Positions 21,701-32,660 of a stretch of DNA of 64,000 bases are shown piece after piece; the stretch's first letter is position 1, and every line of letters begins with the position of its first letter. Position numbers and translations under genes: made by a program. The notes below the pieces were generated by a model, which was not told the origin of the DNA, made no database searches, and was given only the letters and a program-made list of their open reading frames with translations. The stretch comes from Elephas maximus indicus (taxonomy: Eukaryota > Chordata > Mammalia > Proboscidea > Elephantidae), in assembly GCF_024166365.1 (NCBI RefSeq), contig NC_064846.1, forward strand, positions 26,681,866 through 26,745,865, in the 5' to 3' direction.

Positions 21701-21914
21701 TTCCTGGAGAAGGACATCATGCTTGGTAAAGTAGAGGGTCAGTGAAAAAAGGAAAAGACCCTCAACAAGATGGATTGACACAGCGACTGCACGATGGGCT
21801 CAAGCATAGCAACAATTGTGAGGATGGTGCACGGCTGGGTAGTGTTTCGTTCTGTCACGCATAGGGTTGCTATGAGTCAGAACCTATTCCATGGCACCTA
21901 GCAACGACAACAGC
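18772..21914 (+). mobile_element. BovB/RTE LINE, nearly full length
   Basis: 3.1 kb, the expected size for BovB, flanked by a perfect 10-bp duplication aatagtggca (18762-18771 and 21915-21924). Endonuclease-like segments are visible (ILGISELKWTG near 19090, DWNVKVGN near 19425, NQIDYICGKRRW near 19614), followed by reverse-transcriptase segments (NKAPGIDGIPIEMF near 20360, CYADDTTLLAESEEDL with YADD at 21049-21060) and the C-terminal part up to the tail. Numerous stops and frameshifts, plus a 90-bp insertion at 21219, make it inactive. Confidence 0.92.
21219..21308 (+). mobile_element. 90-bp LTR-end fragment inserted in BovB
   Basis: Matches the last 80 or so bases of the LTR at 15671-16306 (gtggtatttctgttatagca). 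A perfect 13-bp duplication gagaaaagattga flanks it (21206-21218 and 21309-21321). Confidence 0.85.
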
Positions 21915-22011
21915 AATAGTGGCATAACATGAAAAAGGTAATCAATGTCATTGAATTGTAAATATGCAAGCTGTGCTGGTGAGCGTTTTGGTGCGGAATA
22001 CAGTCACCACA

Positions 22012-22031
22012 AAAAAAAAAAAACAAAAAAC
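22012..22031 (+). repeat. Poly-A run
   Basis: A-rich end of the interrupted L1M at 18392. Confidence 0.7.
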
Positions 22032-22389
22032 ATCACCCCCTAGGGGTGCCCTAAGATACTGAGATGAAACTTTGAAAGGGGACCTGATGTCCTACAGATA
22101 TCTAGGTGGGAAGGGGACTTTTGAGCGAGTACACTTCGGATCTAACCGTTGATGTGACTGCAGAGGGTGAGAAGCTGGAGCCCCTTGGCCATGTGGGCAC
22201 AACTTGTGAAGCCCCTTGTCATCCTCCCCACAGATTTTTCAACCATGCTGGAAAACAGATGGTGACATCACTGGCAGAATAGGAGACAGGCTTGGCAAAG
22301 TACAGTGACTTTGCCCAGGTCCAAGCTTGTGAGTGGCAGAGTGGGGCCTCAAAGCTGGGTCTGGGGGGCTCCACAGCCTATCCTCCCTC

Positions 22390-22805
22390 CATTAGGCCTC
22401 ACTTTTGCTCCCTTTTGAAGTTTCTCCATGGCTCCCATTGCCCTCAGGATAAAACTCAGCTCTTCAGCCTGGTGATCAAGGCCTCTTTCCTTGATATGTC
22501 CCATCTCTTATTCCGTGTCTTCTTGTCCTCATTCTCTCCATCCATCAAAGTCTAGCTCAAAAGCCACCTCTTCCATCAAGCCCTGACCTCCACCTCAAAT
22601 TCATCTCTCCATTGTGCAGGCTCCCATAATGTTCTGTGTTCTGTTTGAGCCTCAGTCTTAAAAGCCTTGTATTAACTCTTTGCTCTCTTGACTCCCTCCC
22701 TCCCTGGGGGCAGGAGCTCACTCTTAGAAAACTCTGCGTCTACCCAAGCATCCAAGACAGAGTCCAGCAAAGAGCGAGCTCAATATAAGTTTGTCGAATT
22801 GAGCT
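22390..22805 (+). repeat. L2 LINE 3' region
   Basis: Follows L2 in order (tttctccatggctcccattg, aaaagccacctcttccatca, and the ending ctcaatataagtttgtcgaa). Confidence 0.75.
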
Positions 22806-22971
22806 AAACTCCAACAATGTGTGATCTACCCTTCCTACCGGATCCTGAAAAGAATTACCTTAATGGGGAGTGGGCAACTTCCTACACTCCAGAAGTCTGC
22901 TGTAGTGTTGTTCCGTGTCCTTTTCATCACACCTGCCCTGCTTTGACATAAACCTAGCCTTGCCTGGGTCA

Positions 22972-23190
22972 GGAGTCCCTAGGTGGTGCAAATGATTAAT
23001 GCACTCACCTACTAACTAAAAGGTTGGAGGTTCAAGTCCACCTAGAGGAGCCTCAGAAGAAAGGCCTGGCGATCCACTTTAGAAAAATCAGCCACTGAAA
23101 ACTCTAAGAAGCACAGTTCTACTCTGACGCACATAGGGTCTCCATGGGTCTCCACGAGTCAGGATCAACTCAGCAGCAACTGAGTATTGG
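22972..23190 (+). mobile_element. AfroSINE-type SINE, diverged form
   Basis: Head aggagtccctaggtggtgca and BovB-like tail. A perfect 12-bp duplication ttgcctgggtca flanks it (22960-22971 and 23191-23202). Confidence 0.92.
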
Positions 23191-23208
23191 TTGCCTGGGT
23201 CAAGGGTA

Positions 23209-23211
<3 letters not shown>

Positions 23212-23249
<38 letters not shown>
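23212..23249. repeat. (TG)n microsatellite
   Basis: About 19 TG units next to the SINE target duplication. Confidence 0.95.
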
Positions 23250-23251
<2 letters not shown>

Positions 23252-23709
23252 GGGGGGATCACAGGGGAGAGGACCAGAGTTTGTTTCATGGAAGCTGATC
23301 TTTGTTGTTATGTGGCCCAGGAATTCTCCATCCAGCCAAGCTGCAGGAAATGGGGGTTTATTCCCTCAGGGTGAGGGTTGAACTTCATTTTACTGTGATT
23401 GGTAGACAGCTCCTTTCCGGTTAGCTCCCAGCTGCCCAAGGTTCCTCCTCCTCGAGGGATAAATTGGTGATTATGGTCCGGGAGTTTTGTTAGTGGCTGG
23501 AGCCCTGAGTGGGCCAGTTAGCTTCCTTCAGCTCTGTAATCACAGACCAAGTCAGATGGCGAGCCTGGCTGAGTCCAAAGCCCATTCAGTCTTCATAAAC
23601 CTGTGTTGCCTCCTCAGGTACCTGAAGGTGCATAAGGATGCATATCTAAAGCACTGCTGTGGCTCACCAAGGTTCTAATTGATTCCATGCAAGCCTCCAT
23701 TTGCTGTCT
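23250..23709. other. No recognised feature
   Basis: Unique sequence without an obvious gene or repeat. Confidence 0.45.
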
Positions 23710-24025
23710 TTGGGCACCTTCCCAGCTATTTGTCTTTTAAGGAGCCCAATTTCTTTACTGCTCAGTGTCTTAGGCCTCTTTCCTCTCCCTCTCCACTCCA
23801 GCCACACTGGCCTTCTTTCAGTCCCTCTTACTCACCATGCTCCCTCTAGCCACAGGGTCTTGGCCTGTTCTCTTTCTTCCTTCTGGAATGCCCTTCCTCC
23901 CTCTCTTTGCCCTGTGAACTCCTCACTCTTCAAGTCTCACCTCAAGTGTTACTTCCTCTGGGAAGCTTCCTCTGACCTCCTGGCTAGGTTGAATCCCCTT
24001 ATTAAGCCTCTTTTCTTGTCCTTGT
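23710..24025 (+). repeat. L2 LINE fragment
   Basis: L2-like pyrimidine-rich stretch (ttctggaatgcccttcctcc, caagtctcacctcaagtgtt, ctgggaagcttcctctgacc). Confidence 0.75.
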
Positions 24026-24286
24026 GCCAGTTCTTATCATCAGCCTCCCAACACTTTCTCAGTCATGGAGAAGATCATGGCAACTGGCTTGCAGCTGCCT
24101 CTCCCAACATGTCTGCCATTACCCTGAGTAACATCAAGTTTCCTGTCAATGACCCATCTAATGTCCTCAAGCTCAAAGTCACTCAGATCAAAGCCCTTCA
24201 TCCTCCGCTCCTCCTCAGCCCCCACACAGCATTCTGGCTGTACCTCTTTCAAGACAGACTTTTTCTTTCTTCAGGCAGTCCATGGT

Positions 24287-25233
24287 TGTCTTAGTCATCT
24301 AGTGCCTTTGTTGTTGTTAGGTGCCGTCGAGTCGGCTCCGACTCATAGCGACCCTATGCACAACAGAATGAAGCACTGCCCAATCCTGAGCCTTCCTTAT
24401 AATCCTTGTTATGCTTGAGCTCATTGTTGCAGCCACTGTGTCAATCCACCTCGTTAAGGGTCTTCCTCTTTTCCGCTGACCCTGTACTTTGCCAAGCATG
24501 ATGTCCTTCTCCAGAGACTGATCCCTCCTGACAACATGTCCAAAGTATGTAAGATGCAGTCTCGCCATCCTTGCTTCTAAGGAGCATTCTGGTTGTACTT
24601 CTTCTAAGACAGATTTGTTCATTCTTTTGGCAGTCCATGGTGTATTCAATATTCTTCGCCAACACCACAATTCAAAGGCATCAATTCTTCTTTGGTCTTC
24701 CTTATTCACTGTCCAGCTTTCACATGCGTATGATGCGATTGAAAATACCATGGCTTGGGGCAGGCGCACCTTAGTCTTCAAGGTGACATCTTCGCTCTTT
24801 ATCACTTTAAAGAGGTCCTTTGCAGCAGATTTACCCAATGCAATGCATCTTTTGATTTCTTGACTGCTGCTTCCATGGCTGTTGATTGTGGATCCAAGTA
24901 AAACGAAATCCTTGACAACTTCAATCTTTTCTCCATTTATCATGATGTTGCTCGTTGGTCCAGTTGTGAGGATTTTTGTTTTCTTTATGTTGAGGTGCAA
25001 TCCGTACTGAAGGCTGTGGTCTTTGATCTTCATTAGTAAGTGCTTCAAGTCCTCTTCACTTTCAGCAAGCAAGGTTGTGTCATCTGCATAACTCAGGTTG
25101 TTAATGAGTCTTCTTCCAATCTTGGTGCCCCGTTCTTCTTCATATAGTCCAGCTTCTCGTATTATTTACTTGAATCGTGGCCCTGCCAAATTGACGCACA
25201 CATTTTTGGGGCAACATGATTCAGTCTATGACA
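24287..25233 (-). repeat. MLT1/MaLR-like LTR remnant inserted in BovB
   Basis: Left end tgtcttagtcatctagtgc and right end cattcagtctatgaca-like (gattcagtctatgaca) are the two ends of the LTR family seen at 15671. A perfect 5-bp duplication atggt flanks it (24282-24286 and 25234-25238). Most of the LTR body is missing, replaced by another BovB. Confidence 0.85.
24308..25168 (-). mobile_element. BovB/RTE LINE 3' end, young copy with open C-terminal frame
   Basis: 5'-truncated BovB inserted in the LTR remnant. It carries a 251-codon open frame (24317-25072), the longest in the window, covering the end of the reverse transcriptase and C-terminal region (HLLMKIKDHSLQYGLHLNIK near the start, MLGKVQGQRKRGRPLTRWID near the end). 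It lacks the endonuclease and the YADD site, so it is not an active element. Confidence 0.92.
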
Positions 25234-25478
25234 ATGGTATATTCAATATTCTGCACCAACACCACAATTCAGAGACGTCAATTCTTTTTCAGTCTTCCTT
25301 ATTCATTGTCCAGCTTTCACACGCATATGAGGAGATTGAAAATAATGGGGCTTGGACCTGGTGTACCTCAGTCCTCAAGGTAACATCTTTGCTTTTTAAC
25401 ACTTGAAAGAGGTCTTTTGCAGCAGATTTGCCCAATGCAATGCGTTGTCTGATTTCTTGACTGCTACTTCCATTGGAA

Positions 25479-25655
25479 ACCCTGGTGGCGTAGTGGTTAA
25501 GTGCTACAGAAACTAACCAAAAGGTTGGCAGTTCAAATCCACCAGGTGCTACTTAGAAACTCTATGGGGTAGTTCTACTCTGTCTTTTAGGGTCGCTGTA
25601 GGGTGGCTATGAGTCAGAATCGACTTGACGGCAACGGGTCTGGTTTTTTTCTGTT
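25479..25655 (+). mobile_element. AfroSINE-type SINE, young form
   Basis: Head ggaaaccctggtggcgtagt and tail tatgagtcagaatcgactt; short duplication cttccat on both sides. Inserted into the older BovB. Confidence 0.92.
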
Positions 25656-26339
25656 TGCTTCCATGGGTATTGATTGTGGATCTGGGTAAAATGAAATGCT
25701 TAGTCCTCAAAGTAACATCTTTGCTTTTCAACACTTTAAAGAGGTCTTTTGCAGCAGATTTGCTCAATGCAATGCGTCTTTTGATTTCTTGACTGCTGCT
25801 TCTGTGGGTGTTGATTGTGGATCCAAGTAAAATGAAATCCTTGACAGTGTCAATCTTTTACCCATTTATCGTGATGTTGTTTATTGGTCCAGTTGTGAGG
25901 ATTTTTGTTTTCTTTATGTTCAGGTGCAATCCATACTGAAGGCTATAGTCTTTGATCTTCATCAGTAAGTGCTTCAAGTCCTCTTCACTTTCAGCAAGCA
26001 AAGTTGTGTCATCTGCATATTGCAGGTTGTTAATGAGCCTTCCTCCAATTCCTGATGCCGCATTCTTCTTCATATTGTCCAGCTTCTTGGATTATTTGCT
26101 CAGCATACAGGTTGAATAAGTATGGTGAAAGGATATAACCTTGACACACACCTTTCCTAGTTTTAAACCATGCACTATCCCCTTGTTCTGTTCAAACTAG
26201 TGCCTCTTGGTCTATGTACAGGCTCCTTAAGACCACAATTAGGTGTTCTGGAATTCCCATTCTTTGCAATGTTATCCATGATCTGTTATGATCCACACAG
26301 TTGAATGCATTCAACTATATCCCCTTAGCCTGCTGTATT

Positions 26340-26535
26340 TATTCTTCAGAGCACTTATGGGACGTTATGTCTCTATTTGTTTATTTATTTATTTTTGTCC
26401 ACCTCTCCAACTAGCATGCAAGCTCCATGACAGCAGAGACCCTGTTTTTTTTTTGTCTTTTCATTGCGGTATCCTAGGGCCTAGACCATTGCCTGGCACC
26501 TAGTAGGCATTCAATAAACCTTCGTTGAATGAATG
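26340..26535 (+). repeat. L2 3' end
   Basis: Contains the L2 end (tgcctggcacctagtaggca, ttcaataaaccttcgttgaa). Confidence 0.75.
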
Positions 26536-26779
26536 AGAGAACCCTAGGGCAATTGAAACATCTGCCTTCTCCACAGGAGAAGTGGGCTGGGGCCACTCTA
26601 AGTTCATGGTATCCAACCTCACCAGGCCTCTTGGGGCTGCTTGGCAATCCCTTTCTTCTCCCAGGCTGTCTCCCTCTCTCATTGCCTCATAGGCCCTTCT
26701 AGACCTTCACCCTTTTCCTCAAACCCCTGCCTGGGCTGCATCCCATGAGTAATGACATTCCAGTTTTTTTCTGGCTTTG
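26536..26779. other. No recognised feature
   Basis: Short unique stretch between L2 and L1M. Confidence 0.4.
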
Positions 26780-27597
26780 CACTATTACAAAGAAGTGCAA
26801 TAAAAATCCATGCACACATACAAGGCTTTCTCTAGGATTCATGTCTAGAGGTAGAAATGTGAACATTTTTCATTTCAGTGTATTCTGCCAAATTGCCCTC
26901 CAAGAAAAGCTGTACCAGTTCACACTCCTACCAACAGGGTATGAAAGTAGCTGTTTCTCCAACCTCATCAACACTAGTTATCATCAATGATCTACAATTT
27001 TGTCAGTCTGATGGGTGAAAATTGGTCTCTTGCTGTTTTATTTGTGTTTGCCTGGTTGCTAGTAAAGATTCAGCACCTTTCTTTATATGTTTACTTGCCT
27101 TTTATTTTTTCTTCATCTATGAATATTTGTTCTTGTCCTTAGTCCATTTTCCTATTGGGTTATTTTTTTTTCTTATTGATTTAAAAAGGGGATCTTAAGT
27201 ATTCTGCATATTCATTCTTTATCTGTTTGATATATTAGAAATATTTACATGTTACAAGTATTTTCCCTTTTAACTTTGCCTATGTTTTTAATTTTAGAGA
27301 TTTAAAAAATTTTATGTAGTCAAGTCTATCAAGGTATCCTTTTACAATGTCTAGAATTGGTGACTTACTTAAAAAGGAAATATTAGCCTATATGTTCTTA
27401 TAGAGTGTTATTTTTTGTGAACGCACATGTGTTTAGTTCATTAATCCACTTGGACTTTATGTTTGAACATGATAAGAGGTACAGATTCAACAATATTATC
27501 TTTTTTCCCCCATTTGACAGCTAATTGCCCCAAAGCCATTTATGAACTGGTACATCCCTTCCTTCTTGATTTTAAATGCTTTCTTTAGCATATATAT
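26780..27597 (-). repeat. L1M LINE, part 1
   Basis: Reverse L1 ORF2 region (attgccctccaagaaaagct, agtccattttcctattgggt, catatatgttc-like runs). It continues at about 31145 after the HSP90 pseudogene and an LTR. Confidence 0.8.
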
Positions 27598-30511
27598 ATC
27601 TTTTTAATTTAACTGTATTCGTTACAACCTTTTAACACAGCAGGTGATCTGGACACTACATTTCCGCTCACAAGCTTAGTGGAGCTATTTTTCAAACTGC
27701 TTTTACAATAGCCTAGGTAGGTGTAGAATTTTGCTACTCTAATTAATACTTTTTTCTTTGGAAAACAAGCCCTGTGAATACTTAGGCCCATCAAGTTGGT
27801 TCAGTGTAACATAATACTTCTAGAGGCCTAGTACGCACAGAGTTGGTAACTACAGGGGGTGGAAGGCTTAAAAAGAAGACCCTAGAAGATGAAACAAAAG
27901 TGATTTTAATACAGATTTTTCTTTTAAACATCCAAGGTATAGCTCAACGTTTCAGTGACAAAAAATTTGGTTTACTAAGGAATCCGCTTGATAGCTAAAC
28001 ACTTTAGGCCACTGAGTTAACATTGGGTCACACACACTTTACAACAAACATTACCTCGATCTGTTAAATAAGCTAATGTGAAACTAGAAAAAACATTACT
28101 AGCTCTGCTATAGTGCCTAAAGTATTACAGTATCACACTTAGAAGTAGAAAGAAATCTTATGTCTTCACCTTCGTTATTGTCAGGCCATACAGATTTTTA
28201 AAATGTTAACAAAAATGAAGAAAAAAACCCTTGAAAATATATAATCAGAGGGAATGAAGATAAAGTATTGAACACGTGTAGAAGTGATTCCTCAGGCAGA
28301 ACTCAGTAGATTTCTTCCATGCGTGACGTGTCATCAGCTCCTTCGATGGTTGGTATTTCTTCGGTGACAGCAGCACTGGTATCGTCAGCAGTAGGGTCAC
28401 CTTCATCAATACCCAGATCAAGTTTCATCCTGTAGATCCACTTAGCATGTGTCTGGGGATCTTCTAGACTAAAGCCAGAAGACAGGACTTTGGTTTCATA
28501 GAGTAAGATGACCAGATCCTTTACAGACTTATCATTCTTGACAGCCTTGGCCTTTTGCCGTAAGGTCTCAATAATGGAACGGTCAGGGTTTATCTCCTGG
28601 TGTTTCTTTGCTAACATGTAGACCACTGTCCAGCTGTCTCTTAGAGCTTGAGCCTTCATGATTCTTTCCGCGTTTGCCGTCCAGCCATGTGTGCTTGTGA
28701 AGATGCAGCATGGGGATATGACCAGTCAGTTTGACACTACCACCCTTTCAACTTTTTTCTCCAAGATGTCTTTCATGATTTTGCAGTGGTCTTCAAACTG
28801 TTTTTTTCTCTTCCTGCTTCTTTTTCTCTTCATCTCCTGGAAGTTCCAAGTCCTCTATGGTGACCGACACTGAAGTCTTCCCGTCAAATTCCTTCAGCTT
28901 TTGGACTCAGTACTCATCAGTGGACTTGAATATATAGATCACTTCTAAGCCAGGCTTTTGGAGACATTCCACAAAGGCCGAGTGAGGGACTTGATCCTTG
29001 GTTTCACCGGTGATGTAGTAGGTGTGTTTCTGGTTTTCTCTCATTTTGTTGCAAAAGTCCTTGAGAGAAACCGTCTCATCACCCGAAGCAGATGTGTAAT
29101 ATCTTAACGACTCTGAAAGCTTCTTCTGATTTTGAGAGTCTTCATGTATTCCAAGCTTAATGTTTTTTAGTGAATTGCTTATAAAACTTTTTGTAGTTCT
29201 CTATCTTCCACCAGTTCAGGGAAGAGTTCTAAGCACTTTTTGACTCAATTCTTCTGGATAACTTTCAAAATTTTCTTTGTTGCAACATCTCATGAGAAAT
29301 ATTTAGAGGAAGATTCTCGGAGTCCACCATGCCTCTAATGAAATTCAGATATTCAGGAATTAGCTCCTCTGAGTTATCCATGATGAATACTTTGTGTATG
29401 TACGTTGTTCTTATTCTTTCTCTTTTCAGATAGGTCAAAGGTAGCACGTCTTGGGACAAAGAGAAGGACTCTGAATTTTAACTGTCCTTCAACTGAGAAA
29501 TGCTTCATGGCCAAGTGGTTTTCCCAGTCATTGGTCAAGCTCTCACGGAATTCTCCATATTCTTTATTGGGAATATCATCAGGATTTCTGGTCCAAATGG
29601 ACTTTGTTTGGTTGAGTATCTCTTGGTCAATGTATTTTTCCTTGATCTTTTTCTTCTTCTGGTCACCATCCTTTTTCCTTCTTCTTCTTCATCAGAACCA
29701 ACATCTTCTGTTTCAGGCTTGCCATCAGACTCCTTTTCTTCTTTTTCTTCAGCCTCATCATCACTTGCTTCTTTATCTCATTCTTTCTCCACAAAAAGAG
29801 TAATTGGATAACCAATAAATTGAGGGTATTTCTTCACTATCTCCATTCTTCTTTCCTTCATGTACTCAGTTTTGTCTTCTTTCAGAAGCAGGATAACCTT
29901 TGTTCCACGACCCATAGGTTCACCTGTGTCTGTCCTAACTGTGAACGACCCTCCTGCTGAAGACTCCCACGCTTACTGCCCATCATCGTCATGTTTGGCA
30001 ATCACGCTCACTTCCTCAGCAACCAAATATGCAGAGTAAAATCTCACACCAAAATGGCCAATCATGGAGATGTCTGTGCCAGCCTGCAAAGCTCCCATGA
30101 ATGCTTTGGTCTCCGACTTGGTGATGGTACCAAGCTTATTGATCAAGTTGGCCTTAGTCATCCCAATTCCAGTGCCTACAATTGTGAGGGTTTGATCTTG
30201 CTCGTTTGGTATGAGATTAATATGCAGCTCTTTTCCAGACTCCAGCTTACTGGGATCTGTCAAGCTTTTGTATCTGATTTTGTCCAGAGCATCTGATGAA
30301 TCTGAAATCAGATCCCTCAGAAAGATCTCTTTGTTCAAGTGTAAAGTATTGATGATCAAGGACATTAACTGGGCAATTTCGCCCTGGAAGGCAAATGTTC
30401 CCCCTCCGCTTCACCCCATGGGCTGGTCTTGGGTCTGAGTCCCCTCAGGTATCTTGGTGAAAGGATGGCACGGGCTCTGCAGTGCAGCAGCACCAGGACG
30501 CAGAAGCAACT
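27598..30511 (-). pseudogene. HSP90AA1P: HSP90AA1 processed pseudogene, near full length
   Basis: An intronless copy of the cytosolic chaperone HSP90-alpha mRNA, about 2.9 kb. It has a matching 5' UTR (gttgcttctgcgtcctgg read on the minus strand), a coding body (N-terminal ATPase domain 29973-30365 with [15 protein letters not shown], an acidic linker about 29640-29790, middle-domain [19 protein letters not shown] near 29380, C terminus 28303-28659) and a 3' UTR down to 27598. The start codon is ATA (30452-30450), the near-terminal residues read TSRMEEIY instead of the family MEEVD motif, and there are several frameshifts and stops. The C-terminal [10 protein letters not shown] with this 3' UTR points to HSP90AA1 rather than HSP90AB1. 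No poly-A tail of any length remains. It is retroposed into an L1M and is not expected to give HSP90. Confidence 0.95.
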
Positions 30512-30625
30512 ATTTACTATATATTTGCGGTACAATGAATTACTTAATATAGCCCCTCTAGCCGTGGTCTTTGTGACTCACATACAATGATTGAGTAGGA
30601 CTATGCAAATAAGGTATATGGAACC
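30512..30625. other. Short AT-rich spacer
   Basis: Between the pseudogene 5' end and an LTR; probably L1M remains. Confidence 0.4.
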
Positions 30626-31040
30626 TGTGATGGTTGGGGTTATGTGTCGACCTGGCTAGGCCACGATCCCCTGTATTGTGTGTTTGTCCTCCATTTTATG
30701 TGTCGTGGATCCTGACCTCTACATGTTGATGAGGCAGGATTGATGTAAGGTGTGTCCTGGGTTGCAGCCTTGCAGGAGGGCATTGCTTAAGCCCCACCCT
30801 TACTAAAGTTAGGCCCTTTCCTGGGGTGTGGCATGCATCTAAGATGTGTGTGTCCCAGCGAAGCTCTCTCTGTCTGCATCTGGGTCCCACATCTGGTTCA
30901 TGATCAGTTGATCTCCTCAGAGGCCTGCTGTCTGACCTGCCGATTCTGGGATTCTCCAGCCTCTACAGCCCCTTGGACCGATGGCCTATTGTGTGACCTG
31001 ATTGGCTAGCTTCCACAGCTTTGTGAGCCAGCAGCCTGTG
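30626..31040 (+). repeat. ERVL-type LTR, related to 12584
   Basis: Starts tgtgatggttggggttatgt like the LTR at 12584. Shares inner phrases such as gcctgctgtctgacctg. No internal region, so solo or truncated. Confidence 0.7.
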
Positions 31041-31041
31041 G

Positions 31042-31135
31042 TCCGGGAGCAGATTGCCAGGTCTTTCTCCCACAGAGCCACTGGGTGGGTTTGAACAGCC
31101 AACCTTTTGATTAGCAGCTGAGTGCCTAACAAGCC
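31042..31135 (-). mobile_element. Partial AfroSINE-type SINE
   Basis: Head half only, reversed (ccactgggtgggtttgaaca, ttttgattagcagctgagtg). The tail half is missing. Confidence 0.8.
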
Positions 31136-31144
31136 TCCTTTCAA

Positions 31145-31365
31145 ACAGTCATATTGTATATTTTCTTTTCTAGATGATCTCAAGATCAGCTCATCAAGTC
31201 CTACAAAAGTTCATGTTATGATTCTGATTGAGATTGCACTGAATGTTTAGATGAATCTGGGGAAATTGTACATCCTTGTAAAACTTGAGTTTTTTTTATC
31301 CTAGAACATACATACCATATCTTTTCATTGGTTCAAGTCTTTAATGCCCTTCTGAGAAGTCTTCC
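31145..31365 (-). repeat. L1M LINE, part 2
   Basis: Continues the L1 interrupted at 27597 (tgagattgcactgaatgttt, ctttaatgcccttctgagaa). Confidence 0.75.
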
Positions 31366-31439
31366 ATCCTCACCCTAACCCACTGTCTACCACTCTACTA
31401 AATACGCTCTTGTTAAAGTTATCAATGACCTTTGTGTAT

Positions 31440-32145
31440 CCTCCCATTGAGAGATGGGGTCTATGTCACCTCCTTTTGAAACTGGGAAGGTTTCTGTGAC
31501 TGAGTTGACAAATAGAGTATGGTGAAAGTGATGCCATATAACTTCTGAGGCTGGGTCCTAAAAGATGAGACAACTCTACCTTGCTTACTGGAACATTCAC
31601 TCTTGAAGCCTTCAGGTGCCATGTAAGTAGTTCAACTACCTTGAGGCCTCCATGCTGTGAGGAAGCTTAAAGTAGCCCATATAGAGAGGTGGCCTAGAGA
31701 GGCCTGAGACCATATGAAGGGAGAGAGAGATGCCCAGGCAGCCACCCCCCACCCCAAGTATTAGCTCCAGTCAATCTCTGACTACAACCATATGAGAGAC
31801 CCTGAGCCAGAACTTCTCCTTTTCCCAAATTCCTGACCCACAGAAACCATGGGAGATAAAATGTTCTTTTAAACTACTGAGTTTTAGGGTGACAAAAACT
31901 TTTGTTATATAGATCCCTAGGTGGCGCAAACAGTTTGTGCTTGACTACCAACCTAAAGGTTGGCAGTTCAAACCTATCCAGCGGTGCCGTGGAAGAAAGC
32001 CCTGGCGATCTGCTTCTGTAAAGATTATAGCCAAGAAAAACCTATGGAGCAGTTCTACTCTGTAACACATGGGGTCGCCATGAGTCAAAATTGACTCAAC
32101 TGCAACAGGTATTTTGTTACATAGCCATAGATAACCAGAACAGCC
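31440..32145 (+). repeat. MLT1-type LTR
   Basis: Shows MLT1 phrases (gagatggggtctatgtcacc, aacttctgaggctgggtcct, ccatgctgtgaggaagc, catatgagagaccctgagcc) and the end ccatagataaccagaaca. Split by a SINE at 31913. Confidence 0.75.
31913..32112 (+). mobile_element. AfroSINE-type SINE
   Basis: Flanked by a 12-bp duplication with one mismatch (tttgttatatag at 31901-31912, tttgttacatag at 32113-32124). Confidence 0.93.
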
Positions 32146-32452
32146 TTCTAATTAAAAATCTGGAGACTATTTTAAGGATACTGACCTCTATGTGGTAGTT
32201 GACCTGGAACAACTGTTCCCTCCTTGAAACCCTCTCTCCTTCTTTGACTTCCTGGCCAATCATTTTTCCTGGTTTTCCTCCTACATCCATGGCTGCTTTT
32301 TCTCAGCCCTCAGTGTAGGCTCCTGTTCTACTTTCCTTTAGATATTGATGTTCTGGCCTCAGTCGTCTTCCTTTCTCATGCAATACACTATCCCCAGGAA
32401 ATTGCATCCGTCTACAAGTTGATGCCAGCCCATGCCTCTTTCCTGAGCTCTA

Positions 32453-32620
32453 ACCTAAATCTAACCTAACCCATTGCCATTGAGTTGATTCCAACTCATA
32501 GCAACCCTATAGGACAGAGTAGAACTGCCCCATAGGGTTTCCAAGGAGTGGCTAGTGGATTCTAATTGCCAACCTTTTGGTTAGCAACCAAGCTTTTAAG
32601 CACTGTGCCACCAGGGGTCC
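32453..32620 (-). mobile_element. AfroSINE-type SINE, short form
   Basis: Perfect 12-bp duplication tcctgagctcta (32441-32452 and 32621-32632). A short acctaa-type repeated tail follows the left duplication. Confidence 0.93.
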
Positions 32621-32660
32621 TCCTGAGCTCTAGATTCATATATAATGGTAGCCTTGGTGG

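Larger units (their letters stand above)
24229..26311 (-). mobile_element. BovB/RTE LINE (older copy), split by LTR and SINE
   Basis: Pieces at 24229-24286 and 25239-26311 join exactly at an LTR insertion. The copy starts mid-element (agcattctggctgtac) without the usual 3' tail. It extends toward the middle of the reverse-transcriptase region, ending near cacagttgaatgc. A block of about 135 bases occurs twice (about 25372-25478 plus 25656-25700, and 25702-25838). Confidence 0.88.

Noticed and set aside
23701..24294. 197-codon plus-strand open frame
   Set aside because: Lies in L2 and the edge of a reversed BovB; pyrimidine-rich chance frame.
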